From the NCBI GenBank assembly GCA_964511385.1, contig CAZEFE010000001.1, forward strand, positions 248,001 through 312,000: a stretch of 64,000 nt of DNA, written 5' to 3'. Shown in pieces: positions 27,742 through 34,890 of the stretch (positions are counted from its first letter, which is position 1; each line of letters opens with the position of its first letter). Made by a program: the position numbers and the translations under genes. The notes under the pieces are model-generated. The model was not told where the DNA came from. It searched no databases and was given only the letters and a program-made list of their open reading frames with translations. The DNA is from CAILHX01 sp964511385. GTDB lineage: Bacteria; Pseudomonadota; Gammaproteobacteria; Burkholderiales; Methylophilaceae.

Positions 27742-29050
27742 GTTACTGATGGCGGCTGCAGTTTGCCTGTTACCGCTGCTGGCACAGGCCGGGCTGCCGA
27801 TCCAGCACTGGCAGAGTGCAAGCGGCGCACAAGTGTATTTTGTTGAAAATCACGACCTGCCAATTCTCGATGTAAGCATTAATTTTGATGCGGGCAGCAG
27901 CCGGGATCAGGCCGACGAGGCTGGCGTGGCTGCCATTACCCAAGGCATGTTGTCGCTGGGTGCGGGGGGCTTGAGCGAAGACCAGATTGCCAACCGGCTG
28001 GCCGACCTGGGCGCGGTGCTGGGGGGGGATTTCGATGCGGATCGCGCCAGCCTGAAACTGCGTACCTTGTCCAGCGAGCGCGAACGAACCGGTTCCCTGG
28101 AACTGCTGGCCACGCTGTTGCAGAAGCCCGATTTTCCGGCATCCGTGCTGGAGCGCGAAAAAGCGAGGTTGATCGCCAGTTTGCAGGAGGCGGAGACGCG
28201 GCCGGAAAACATTTCCAACAAGGCCTTTGGCAAGGCATTGTACGGCAGTCACCCGTACGCGCTGGATGAGGCGGTAACGCCGGCAACGGTGGGCAAGATC
28301 GGCCGGGAGCACCTGCTGGATTTTTATCGCCGGCATTACACGCGCCACAATGCAGTGCTTGCTATCATCGGCGACATCACCCGTGCACAAGCCGAGCAGT
28401 TGGCGGAGCAGATGGCCAGCGGGCTGCCGGAAGGCCAGCCGTTGGCGGCGATCCCGCCGGTGCCGGTGCCTACCCAGGCAGTTGAAACCAGGATTCCACA
28501 TGCGGCAGCGCAATCGCATATCCTGCTGGGCTACCCCGGCATCAAGCGCGGCGATCCTGACTACTTCCCGCTCTACGTCGGCAACTACATCCTGGGCGGC
28601 GGCGGTTTTGTTTCCCGCCTGACGGAAGAAGTGCGCGAAAAACGCGGGCTGGTGTACAGCGTGTACAGCTATTTTGCGCCGATGCGCGAGGCGGGGCCGT
28701 TCCAGATCGGCCTGCAAACCAAACGCGAGCAGACCGGGGAAGCGTTGAAGGTGGTGCGAGAAACCCTGAAGAAGTTTGTGGCTAAAGGCGTCACCGACAA
28801 AGAGCTGAAAGCAGCCAAGGATAACCTGACCGGCGGCTTTGCCCTGCGCCTGGACAGTAACGCCAAGGTGCTGGAATACCTTGCGGTGATCGGTTTTTAC
28901 GGTTTGCCGCTGACCTGGCTGGATGATTATGTCGGGCAGGTGAACAAGGTCACGGTGGCGCAGATCAAGGATGCCTTTGCGCGGCGCATCAACCCGGACA
29001 ACATGGTGACGGTGATCGTTGGCGAGACTGGTGGCAACCGCGAACAATAA
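27731..29050 (+). CDS. M16-family peptidase homologue, non-catalytic partner
   Basis: The ATG at 27731 is chosen because AAGGAGGT precedes it and it begins the signal peptide MRTKLLMAAAVCLLPLLAQA; upstream in-frame Mets lie in the previous gene. The 439-residue product has the M16 fold but the HxxEH position reads GVAAITQGML, so the zinc ligands are missing. Such inactive chains complete the substrate chamber with the catalytic partner. Confidence 0.9.
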   Translation: MRTKLLMAAAVCLLPLLAQAGLPIQHWQSASGAQVYFVENHDLPILDVSINFDAGSSRDQADEAGVAAITQGMLSLGAGGLSEDQIANRLADLGAVLGGDFDADRASLKLRTLSSERERTGSLELLATLLQKPDFPASVLEREKARLIASLQEAETRPENISNKAFGKALYGSHPYALDEAVTPATVGKIGREHLLDFYRRHYTRHNAVLAIIGDITRAQAEQLAEQMASGLPEGQPLAAIPPVPVPTQAVETRIPHAAAQSHILLGYPGIKRGDPDYFPLYVGNYILGGGGFVSRLTEEVREKRGLVYSVYSYFAPMREAGPFQIGLQTKREQTGEALKVVRETLKKFVAKGVTDKELKAAKDNLTGGFALRLDSNAKVLEYLAVIGFYGLPLTWLDDYVGQVNKVTVAQIKDAFARRINPDNMVTVIVGETGGNREQ

Positions 29051-29585
29051 AGTCAGGATCGCCGGAGGCGTCTGGCGCAGCCGGCTGCTGCGCTTTGATG
29101 ATGCCAGCGGTTTGCGGCCTACGCCGGACCGGGTCAGGCAGACCTTGTTCAACTGGCTGGGGCAGGAACTGTACGGCCTGCGCTGCCTGGACCTGTTTGC
29201 CGGTACCGGCGCGCTGGGGTTCGAAGCCGCATCGCGCGGGGCGGCCAACGTCGTGCTGGTGGAAAACAATCCGGCGGTGTACCGCAACCTGCAGGAAAAT
29301 GCCCGCCTGCTGCAGGCGCAACAGGTCGAGATTGTGCGCGGTGACGGCTTGGCATGGATGAATGCGCAGGCGCAGAAATTCGATGTTATTTTTCTCGACC
29401 CGCCCTTTGGCCAGCAGTGGCTGGACAAGGTGTTGCCGCATGTGGCGCGGCACTTGGCAGAAGGCGGCCTGGTGTATGCCGAAGCCGAATATGCCCTGGC
29501 GGATACCGACGAGCTTGAGGTGGTTAAACACGGTAAAGCGGGCAATGTGTTTTACCACCTGCTAAAATCCCGGCATGGAACATAA
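29019..29585 (+). CDS. rsmD: 16S rRNA (guanine966-N2)-methyltransferase RsmD
   Basis: The 188-residue SAM-dependent enzyme shows IAGGVWRSR, LRPTPDRVRQTLFNWL, the SAM motif LDLFAGTGALGFEAASRGA and catalytic FLDPPFG. The start is uncertain: TTG at 29019 or GTG at 29031, both inside the end of the M16 gene. It is overlapped by coaD, the usual order. Confidence 0.94.
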   Translation: MARLVATANNKVRIAGGVWRSRLLRFDDASGLRPTPDRVRQTLFNWLGQELYGLRCLDLFAGTGALGFEAASRGAANVVLVENNPAVYRNLQENARLLQAQQVEIVRGDGLAWMNAQAQKFDVIFLDPPFGQQWLDKVLPHVARHLAEGGLVYAEAEYALADTDELEVVKHGKAGNVFYHLLKSRHGT

Positions 29586-30066
29586 AGCCGTTTATCCGGG
29601 CACCTTCGACCCGATCACCCGCGGGCATGAAGACATCGTGCGCCGTGCCGCGAATCTGTTTGGCGAAGTGATTGTTGCCGTGGCGGATTCGCCGGGCAAG
29701 AAACAGCCGTTTTTTACCACGCAGGAGCGCGTGGCCATGGCCAGCGAAGTGCTGGCCGACTGCAAGAATGTGCGCGTGGTGGGTTTTACCGGCCTGCTGA
29801 TGCAGTTTGTGCGCGAGCAGGGTGCGCGCGTGGTGCTGCGGGGGTTGCGCGCCGCATCTGACTTTGAATACGAATTCCAGCTGGCGGGGATGAATCGCAG
29901 CTTGTTCCCGGAAATGGAAACGGTGTTCCTGACGCCGGCTGACAAATACATGTTTATTTCGGCCAGCCTGGTGCGGGAGATTGCCACGCTGAACGGCGAT
30001 GTCAGCCAGTTTGTGTCGCCCCTGATCCAGCAGCAGCTGCAGCGCAAGATTTCGACCTTAACTTGA
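29575..30066 (+). CDS. coaD: phosphopantetheine adenylyltransferase
   Basis: The 163-residue nucleotidyltransferase has YPGTFDPITRGHEDIVRRA (HxGH-type motif TRGH) and the ISASLVREIA (ISSTxxR-like) motif. It makes dephospho-CoA from 4'-phosphopantetheine and ATP. It overlaps rsmD by eleven bases. Confidence 0.97.
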   Translation: MEHKAVYPGTFDPITRGHEDIVRRAANLFGEVIVAVADSPGKKQPFFTTQERVAMASEVLADCKNVRVVGFTGLLMQFVREQGARVVLRGLRAASDFEYEFQLAGMNRSLFPEMETVFLTPADKYMFISASLVREIATLNGDVSQFVSPLIQQQLQRKISTLT

Positions 30067-30087
30067 TTCAACAATGGTATTAGTTCA

Positions 30088-30342
30088 ATGGCACTATTAA
30101 TTACCGATGAATGCATCAACTGCGATGTTTGCGAGCCGGAATGCCCCAACGACGCCATTTCCCAGGGCGAGGAGATTTATGAAATCGCCCCGGACAAATG
30201 CACCGAATGCGTGGGGCATTACGATACCCCGCAATGCGTCATCGTCTGCCCGATCGAGTGCATCATCCCGCATCCTGAAGTGCGCGAAAGCAAGGATGAA
30301 CTGCTGCAGAAATACCGGCATTTGATTGCCGCCAAAGGCTGA
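30088..30342 (+). CDS. YfhL-type 2[4Fe-4S] ferredoxin
   Basis: The 84-residue ferredoxin has two cluster motifs: CINCDVCEPECP and, with the typical Allochromatium-type insertion, CTECVGHYDTPQCVIVCP. It carries electrons in the cytoplasm. It follows coaD by 21 bases, the conserved betaproteobacterial neighbourhood. Confidence 0.94.
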   Translation: MALLITDECINCDVCEPECPNDAISQGEEIYEIAPDKCTECVGHYDTPQCVIVCPIECIIPHPEVRESKDELLQKYRHLIAAKG

Positions 30343-30367
30343 CTGTTTTTTCTTTCAAGGATTGATC

Positions 30368-30766
30368 ATGCGCATACTGCACACCATGCTGAGGGTCGGC
30401 GACCTGAAGCGTTCCATCAAGTTCTATACCGAAATCCTGGGCATGACCGTACTGCGCCAGGAGGACTACCCGGACGGCAGGTTCACGCTGGCGTTTGTCG
30501 GTTACGGCAAGGAGTCCACCACCGCGGTGCTGGAGTTGACGCATAACTGGGATACCGCCAGTTATGACCTGGGCAAGGGCTTCGGCCACATCGCCATCGA
30601 AGTCGATGATGCCTACCAAGCCTGCGAAGCAGTCAAGGCCGCTGGCGGCAAAGTGGTGCGCGAAGCGGGGCCGATGATGCACGGCACTACGGTGATTGCG
30701 TTCATCGAAGACCCGGACGGCTACAAGATCGAATTTATCCAGAAAGGCACCAGCGGCGCGCACTGA
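30368..30766 (+). CDS. gloA: lactoylglutathione lyase (glyoxalase I)
   Basis: The ATG at 30368 begins the conserved MRILHTMLRVGDLKRSI and follows a CAAGG; an upstream in-frame start is unlikely. The 132-residue metalloenzyme has the metal ligands His (LHTM), Glu (VLELTHN), His (GHIAIEV) and Glu (YKIEFI). It converts the methylglyoxal-glutathione adduct to lactoylglutathione. Confidence 0.95.
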   Translation: MRILHTMLRVGDLKRSIKFYTEILGMTVLRQEDYPDGRFTLAFVGYGKESTTAVLELTHNWDTASYDLGKGFGHIAIEVDDAYQACEAVKAAGGKVVREAGPMMHGTTVIAFIEDPDGYKIEFIQKGTSGAH

Positions 30767-30805
30767 GCCGCCTGCCGCCCGAGTACTCATGGGGCTAGCA
30801 TTAAT

Positions 30806-30837
30806 GGCGCAAATACGGCACAATTGCGCCCTATTTT
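30806..30837 (+). terminator. terminator after gloA
   Basis: GGCGCAA (30806-30812) and TTGCGCC (30824-30830) form a 7-base stem over an 11-base loop, followed by CTATTTT. It separates gloA from secG. Confidence 0.7.
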
Positions 30838-30874
30838 AATTTGCTGCGGGTCGGCAAAAAGCTGAGAAAATCTG

Positions 30875-31216
30875 ATGGAAACCATCGTTTGGGTCGTTCA
30901 TTTAATTGCTGCGCTGGGCGTGATTGGCCTGGTGCTCCTGCAACACGGTAAAGGTGCCGACATGGGTGCGGCCTTTGGTAGCGGCGCGTCCGGCAGCCTG
31001 TTCGGCGTTACCGGCGCCTCCAACTTCCTGAGCCGGAGTACTGCGATCCTGGTGGCGGTATTTTTTATCACCAGCATCAGCCTTGCATACTTGACGGCGC
31101 ACAAGAGCCGCGGCTCCAGCGTGATCAAGAAAGAACATGTGACCGCACCTGCGGCTGACAGCAAGGCCAAGGATGTTCCTGCAGCCCCAGCCAAGTCGAA
31201 TCAGGTACCACAATAA
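30875..31216 (+). CDS. secG: preprotein translocase subunit SecG
   Basis: The 113-residue protein has two transmembrane helices flanking the SecG motif VLLQHGKGADMGAAFGSG. It assists SecYE in protein export. The extended Ala/Lys-rich tail is variable in the family. It is directly followed by tRNA-Leu. Confidence 0.95.
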   Translation: METIVWVVHLIAALGVIGLVLLQHGKGADMGAAFGSGASGSLFGVTGASNFLSRSTAILVAVFFITSISLAYLTAHKSRGSSVIKKEHVTAPAADSKAKDVPAAPAKSNQVPQ

Positions 31217-31251
31217 ATACAAGTTTTGCGGAGCCTCTCCGCACAGTTCAA

Positions 31252-31336
31252 GCCGACGTGGTGGAATTGGTAGACACGCTATCTTGAGGGGGTAGTGACG
31301 AAAGTCGTGCGAGTTCGAGTCTCGCCGTCGGCACCA
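31252..31336 (+). tRNA. tRNA-Leu, anticodon GAG
   Basis: A 7-base acceptor stem (GCCGACG / CGTCGGC), D arm, anticodon stem CTATC/GGTAG with loop TTGAGGG (anticodon GAG, reading CUC and CUU), a long class II variable arm and a T arm with GTTCGAGTC are all present. CCA is encoded. The integrase gene starts 174 bases downstream, so the 3' end is the likely attachment site of the island. Confidence 0.97.
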
Positions 31337-31381
31337 GCAAATGGTTTTAGGAAGTTCAAAATAATCCTAATAACCATGTAA

Positions 31382-31425
31382 AAACAAGGCAGTACGTCAT
31401 TACGGCGTCCTGCCTTGTTTCATTT
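31382..31425 (+). terminator. terminator after tRNA-Leu
   Basis: AAACAAGGCAG (31382-31392) and CTGCCTTGTTT (31410-31420) form a perfect 11-base stem with CATTTT after it. It separates tRNA transcription from the integrase. Confidence 0.85.
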
Positions 31426-31451
31426 TGTCCGTTGACAGCCGCTTCTTGCTT

Positions 31452-31495
31452 GTATACAAATCTGGATACAATTGATGTATACAATATTTGTATAC
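31452..31495. promoter_or_regulatory. four GTATAC-type repeats in front of the integrase
   Basis: GTATAC occurs at 31452, 31478 and 31490, with a variant GGATAC at 31464, giving starts 12, 14 and 12 bases apart. Several sit in the larger palindrome TTGTATACAA. A TTGACA at 31432 is a possible -35. The array fits an autorepressor site or arm-type recombinase sites. Confidence 0.6.
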
Positions 31496-31510
31496 GTTTT
31501 TAGGGGTGTC

Positions 31511-32731
31511 ATGGCTACCGATTTACTCACCGTTAAAGAGATTGAGAATGCGAAACCCGCCGAAAAGCAATGGACGCTCAAGGACGGCGACGGTTTGTTC
31601 GTTCTCGTTCATCCCAATGGCAGCAAGTATTTTCAGCAACGGGCAAGGCTTCATGGAAAAGAAAAGCTGGTTCGTTTGGGAGTATTCCCGGTAATGACTT
31701 TGGCTATGGCGCGTGCTAGGGCGTTGGAAATTCGCCGTATGGTTGCAGATGGTATTGATCCCATTCAAAACAAACGAATTGAGGCGGCTAAAAAAGCTGC
31801 TTCTGCTTCTTCGACTTTTCGCAGCGTTGCGGAGCAGTGGCTTGCCATTAAGCAGCGTACATTAGCGCCATCTTCGTACAAAAAAATTGTGCAGACTTTT
31901 AATGCCAATATCTATCCGCGCTTTGGCTCATTCCCGATCAAGGAAGTAAATGCGCAGACTGTTCGAAGTGCCATGCAGGTGATGGAGAGCCGTGGCGCGC
32001 TGGAACTTATGGAAAAGTGCAGGGCATGGGTGCGCGATGTATTTGAGTTCGCATTGGGTGAGGGATTGCTGCAACATAATCCAATCCCACAAAAAGATTT
32101 GGTGCTGAAAAAGCATAGGAGTACAAGCCACCCGCGACTAAAAAACCGTGAGGATGCAGGCCGTTTCCTTCGTAATCTGTTTGAGTATCAAGGGCGCAAT
32201 GAGACACGGCTGGCTATTTGGCTGTTGATGTTGATTGCAACTCGCCCGGGTGAATTACGTTTGGCTGAGTGGACAGAATTCGACCTGGAAAAGGGGTTGT
32301 GGACTGTTCCGCTTGATCGAATGAAAACCCGGATGCACATGACGGAACCTCATGTTGTTACGCTGTCTCGGCAAGCGATAGATGCGCTCAAAGAGTTGCA
32401 GGTATATTCTGGGTATAGTAGGTTGCTTTTCCCAAGTCTGACGAACTCCGGTAAGCCCATGAGCGATATGACGCTGGCGCAGGCAGTGAAAGCAATTTGG
32501 CCGGATTATCGAATCGTTCCTCACGGGTTCAGGCACTTTTTCAGCACCATGGCAAATGAGCATGGGCATTTTCGTCCTGATGTGATTGAGGCCGCACTTG
32601 CGCACAAGGACGATAATGCTATTCGAGCTGTATACAATCGGGCGATATATCTAAAAGAACGACGAGAGCTCGCTCAGTGGTGGGCTGATGAGCTCGACGC
32701 CATGCGCACAAACCACATGGGCAAACAGTGA
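31511..32731 (+). CDS. tyrosine-recombinase integrase of a tRNA-Leu genomic island
   Basis: The ATG at 31511 begins the typical N-terminal arm-binding domain of P4-type integrases (DLLTVKEIENAKP). The 406-residue protein keeps the catalytic set: Arg in ATRPGELRLAEW, His-x-x-Arg in HGFRHFFST, a second His in ALAHKDDN and the nucleophile Tyr in AVYNRA. It catalyses site-specific integration and excision. Position beside tRNA-Leu(GAG) points to that tRNA as target. Confidence 0.93.
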   Translation: MATDLLTVKEIENAKPAEKQWTLKDGDGLFVLVHPNGSKYFQQRARLHGKEKLVRLGVFPVMTLAMARARALEIRRMVADGIDPIQNKRIEAAKKAASASSTFRSVAEQWLAIKQRTLAPSSYKKIVQTFNANIYPRFGSFPIKEVNAQTVRSAMQVMESRGALELMEKCRAWVRDVFEFALGEGLLQHNPIPQKDLVLKKHRSTSHPRLKNREDAGRFLRNLFEYQGRNETRLAIWLLMLIATRPGELRLAEWTEFDLEKGLWTVPLDRMKTRMHMTEPHVVTLSRQAIDALKELQVYSGYSRLLFPSLTNSGKPMSDMTLAQAVKAIWPDYRIVPHGFRHFFSTMANEHGHFRPDVIEAALAHKDDNAIRAVYNRAIYLKERRELAQWWADELDAMRTNHMGKQ

Positions 32732-32771
32732 AATTTCCCGTCATATAATTCACGTTTGCGCCGCAAGCCTA

Positions 32772-32951
32772 CTAGACCTGATTTTCCAAGCGTGATTTGA
32801 TCCAGTTATCCACATCATCCAGAAGCCATCCAACAGCCCTGGACCCCAGCTTTCTCTGCTTGGGGAAGCAATCATTTTTCATCATGAGGTAGATGGTGCT
32901 TCGACTAAGCCCGGTTTTGTTTTTGACGTCACGTACTCTAAGAATTTGCAT
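32772..32951 (-). CDS. AlpA-like small DNA-binding regulator or excisionase
   Basis: The 59-residue protein (ATG at 32951, AAAGG upstream; an in-frame TTG 15 bases earlier is weaker) has an MerR-like winged-helix core: VRDVKNKTGLSRSTIYLMMK then FPKQRKLGSRAVGWL. AlpA-type proteins control integrase and excision in P4-like islands. It is convergent with the integrase and just downstream of the second recombinase gene on the same strand. Confidence 0.85.
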   Translation of the reverse strand: MQILRVRDVKNKTGLSRSTIYLMMKNDCFPKQRKLGSRAVGWLLDDVDNWIKSRLENQV

Positions 32952-32980
32952 GAGATAACCTTTCAAATAATAAGGTGGTG

Positions 32981-33883
32981 CTAGCGAAAATAGGTATAAG
33001 TAATTTCGGGGCGAAAGTGTCCAAGCTCCTGGCTGATGATCAGCTGAGCCTTTTTTAGGCCCACCATTGGAACAAGTGTGCGAAGCCTGCTTTTTGCGTA
33101 GGTATGCCGGAGCCCATGGAAACCTGTTGAGAAACCGAGATATTTTTTGGAGGCAAAGCTGAATGACTGGCTAAGGCTTTGCCCGAAACCAATCGCGTAA
33201 AAAATATCATAGAACACCTTGCGGTCAACTACAGGTATTGGGGTGGGCAATCTGAATTGTTCCAGATAGTCTGCTAGAAGGGTTGGTATGGCCACCCATC
33301 TGACCAACCCACCTTTTCCTTTAACAGTGTAGATTTGATGCTCAGGCAACCCAAGAAAAAGCTCATCTCCCCAGTCGCGGAGTTGAGAGCGTTCCTGTAC
33401 TCCCAAAGGTCTCAGGGTTATGAGCTCATGTGCCCGCAGGCCGGCATGAAATGCGATCAGCGTTGATAGGGCATGTTTTTCACTTTGGTGATCAGTAATT
33501 AGATTGATCTCCCAATCCCTGTAGTCGCGAGATAAAAGAAGGGTTTCGAGTTGAGATTTTACAAACGGTAGTTTTAACCCGAAGACTTTCATGAGCGCCA
33601 GCCTGTGCTGGTTCAGGGTGGCTTGGCTATAAATTTCACTGCGTTCTTCCAGATAAATGATGGCCTGCTGCCTGTTGTCGCGCTCGCCGTCAGGCAGCCC
33701 ATTCATCCCCCTCCAGGCAAGGTACTGGCTGATACATTCGATGTAGTTGTTTGCTGAACGTATCGAGTGAATCAGCTCTTTGTCATATTCCGGATGCATG
33801 GTAGGCAATAGCTGTTGCTTTTTAAGTACCAGCCTTTTGGCCAGTAGCCGATGTTCCTGGCTGGGAGTAGGAGTAATCAACAT
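32981..33883 (-). CDS. second tyrosine recombinase
   Basis: The 300-residue protein has a SAM-like N-terminal core-binding domain and the recombinase catalytic residues: Arg in AGLRAHEL, Lys in TVKGKGGL, His-x-x-Arg in HGLRHTYAKSR, His in ELGHFRPE and a terminal Tyr in ITYTYFR. It is unlike the P4-type integrase nearby and ends with almost no tail after the nucleophile. It may belong to an integrated plasmid or a nested element. Confidence 0.85.
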   Translation of the reverse strand: MLITPTPSQEHRLLAKRLVLKKQQLLPTMHPEYDKELIHSIRSANNYIECISQYLAWRGMNGLPDGERDNRQQAIIYLEERSEIYSQATLNQHRLALMKVFGLKLPFVKSQLETLLLSRDYRDWEINLITDHQSEKHALSTLIAFHAGLRAHELITLRPLGVQERSQLRDWGDELFLGLPEHQIYTVKGKGGLVRWVAIPTLLADYLEQFRLPTPIPVVDRKVFYDIFYAIGFGQSLSQSFSFASKKYLGFSTGFHGLRHTYAKSRLRTLVPMVGLKKAQLIISQELGHFRPEITYTYFR

Positions 33884-33892
33884 TTATCGTTC

Positions 33893-34165
33893 CTATCGTG
33901 GGGTGCCCTTGCACTGATGGTAGAAAGCGTGGATCGTCGAAATGCTGGCCTTGATCCCGATCTCAATTAGGTAGTGACGTATTTCCCTGAAAGTTTTCTT
34001 TTCCCCGTCTTTCAGCTCAATGATTGTTTTTGCGTGGAGCGCGAGCTTGGATTCACGGCCCACTCTCTTTTTTGGTTTCTGCGTTCGATGGCTTTCAGGG
34101 GTCGGGTCAAAACCCAACAAACGCTTCAACCCGGCGAAATTTTGGGTGTGGTTATGTGTGTGCAT
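33893..34165 (-). CDS. small basic protein with HTH-like C-terminus, unknown
   Basis: The ATG at 34165 follows ATAGGAGAAAGCAT, a good ribosome binding site, and is preferred over a longer open frame that runs into repeats. The 90-residue product has a His-rich N-terminus, a Lys/Arg-rich middle, and a C-terminal segment TFREIRHYLIEIGIKASIST that looks like a helix-turn-helix. Nine bases separate it from the second recombinase, so the two are probably one operon and this may regulate or assist recombination. Confidence 0.6.
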   Translation of the reverse strand: MHTHNHTQNFAGLKRLLGFDPTPESHRTQKPKKRVGRESKLALHAKTIIELKDGEKKTFREIRHYLIEIGIKASISTIHAFYHQCKGTPR

Positions 34166-34199
34166 ATGCTTTCTCCTATCAGAGTTAAAAAAATATCGA

Positions 34200-34320
34200 A
34201 ACAAGCCAAACGTCAAAAAGACGTCATGCAAACCAGTCAAAGACTGGGCATTACTCCCCCCAAACTTTTTTAAACTACCAAACGTCAGACAAGCCAGCCC
34301 GAAGACTGGGCGCAACCCCC
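34200..34320. repeat. two diverged tandem copies with hairpins upstream of the small HTH-like gene
   Basis: The words CCAAACGTCA, ACAAGCCA and AGACTGGGC each occur twice, followed in both copies by a C-run and AA, which indicates an imperfect duplication. Each copy can form a hairpin (CCAGTC-aaa-GACTGG in one, GCCAG-N8-CTGGGC in the other). On the minus strand this is the 5' leader of the gene starting at 34165. Confidence 0.55.
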
Positions 34321-34680
34321 AAGGCGGCAGCACTAGCCCATGCGCAGGGCTTAAGGCGGGAGATGAACTCCGAGTTATGAGATAAATTTGTGCGCAGAAA
34401 TGCGCTTGAGTGGCGAAGTTCGCAGAGATAAGCGAACAGGATTGATGCCCGCAGCAAATCGCGTCTTCAGCTAAAAACTAGCCGACTGACGAGATTTATC
34501 AGGCAGAGTGTGAGCAATGGACGCAAAAATCCACGCTGATTGATTGTGTGCGGGCATCCCGCACAAGGCAGACTAAAACTTGCCTTTAACATGGGCAGCC
34601 AACGTGCCCTAACTTCCATGCCGCTAGCGCGGCTTACGTAGAGCGAATAATAACTATCTTTGGAACGATGTCAACTTAAA

Positions 34681-34729
34681 CCGAACAAGATTGGTGAATC
34701 ACTCAAAATTCTGCCTGATGCTTGTTCGG
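34681..34729. other. long-loop inverted repeat upstream of hsdM
   Basis: CCGAACAAG (34681-34689) and CTTGTTCGG (34721-34729) are perfect 9-base arms around a 31-base loop that itself contains GATT-ggt-GAATC. It lies about 160 bases before hsdM and may be a leader structure or a protein-binding site. Confidence 0.55.
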
Positions 34730-34890
34730 CGAATCCATCATCCTTACCAGCCCTGAAAACTATACCTGTAGCGGAAAGTAGCAACGTTTTTTTACCCTGA
34801 CCCAGCGTGAAAACCATGCCATGATATAAAGGGAACGTTTAGAATTCGTCACTTAGGAGATGCGCCTCAATATATCAAGCAAAATAACTC

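Larger units (their letters stand above)
34166..34890. other. 725-base non-coding stretch rich in stem-loops
   Basis: No convincing gene is present. It holds a chain of short stem-loops, including GCGCA-gaaa-TGCGC near 34392, GTTCGC-N8-GCGAAC near 34420, TGCGGG-cat-CCCGCA near 34548, AAGGCA-N9-TTGCCTT near 34565, GGGCA-N7-TGCCC near 34592 and CCGC-tagc-GCGG near 34620. It separates the recombinase operon from hsdM and would include the promoters of both. Confidence 0.6.

Noticed and set aside
34200..34320. A retron or integron attC array in the hairpin-rich leader
   Set aside because: There is no reverse transcriptase, no integron integrase and no attC-type core sites; only two diverged copies are present.
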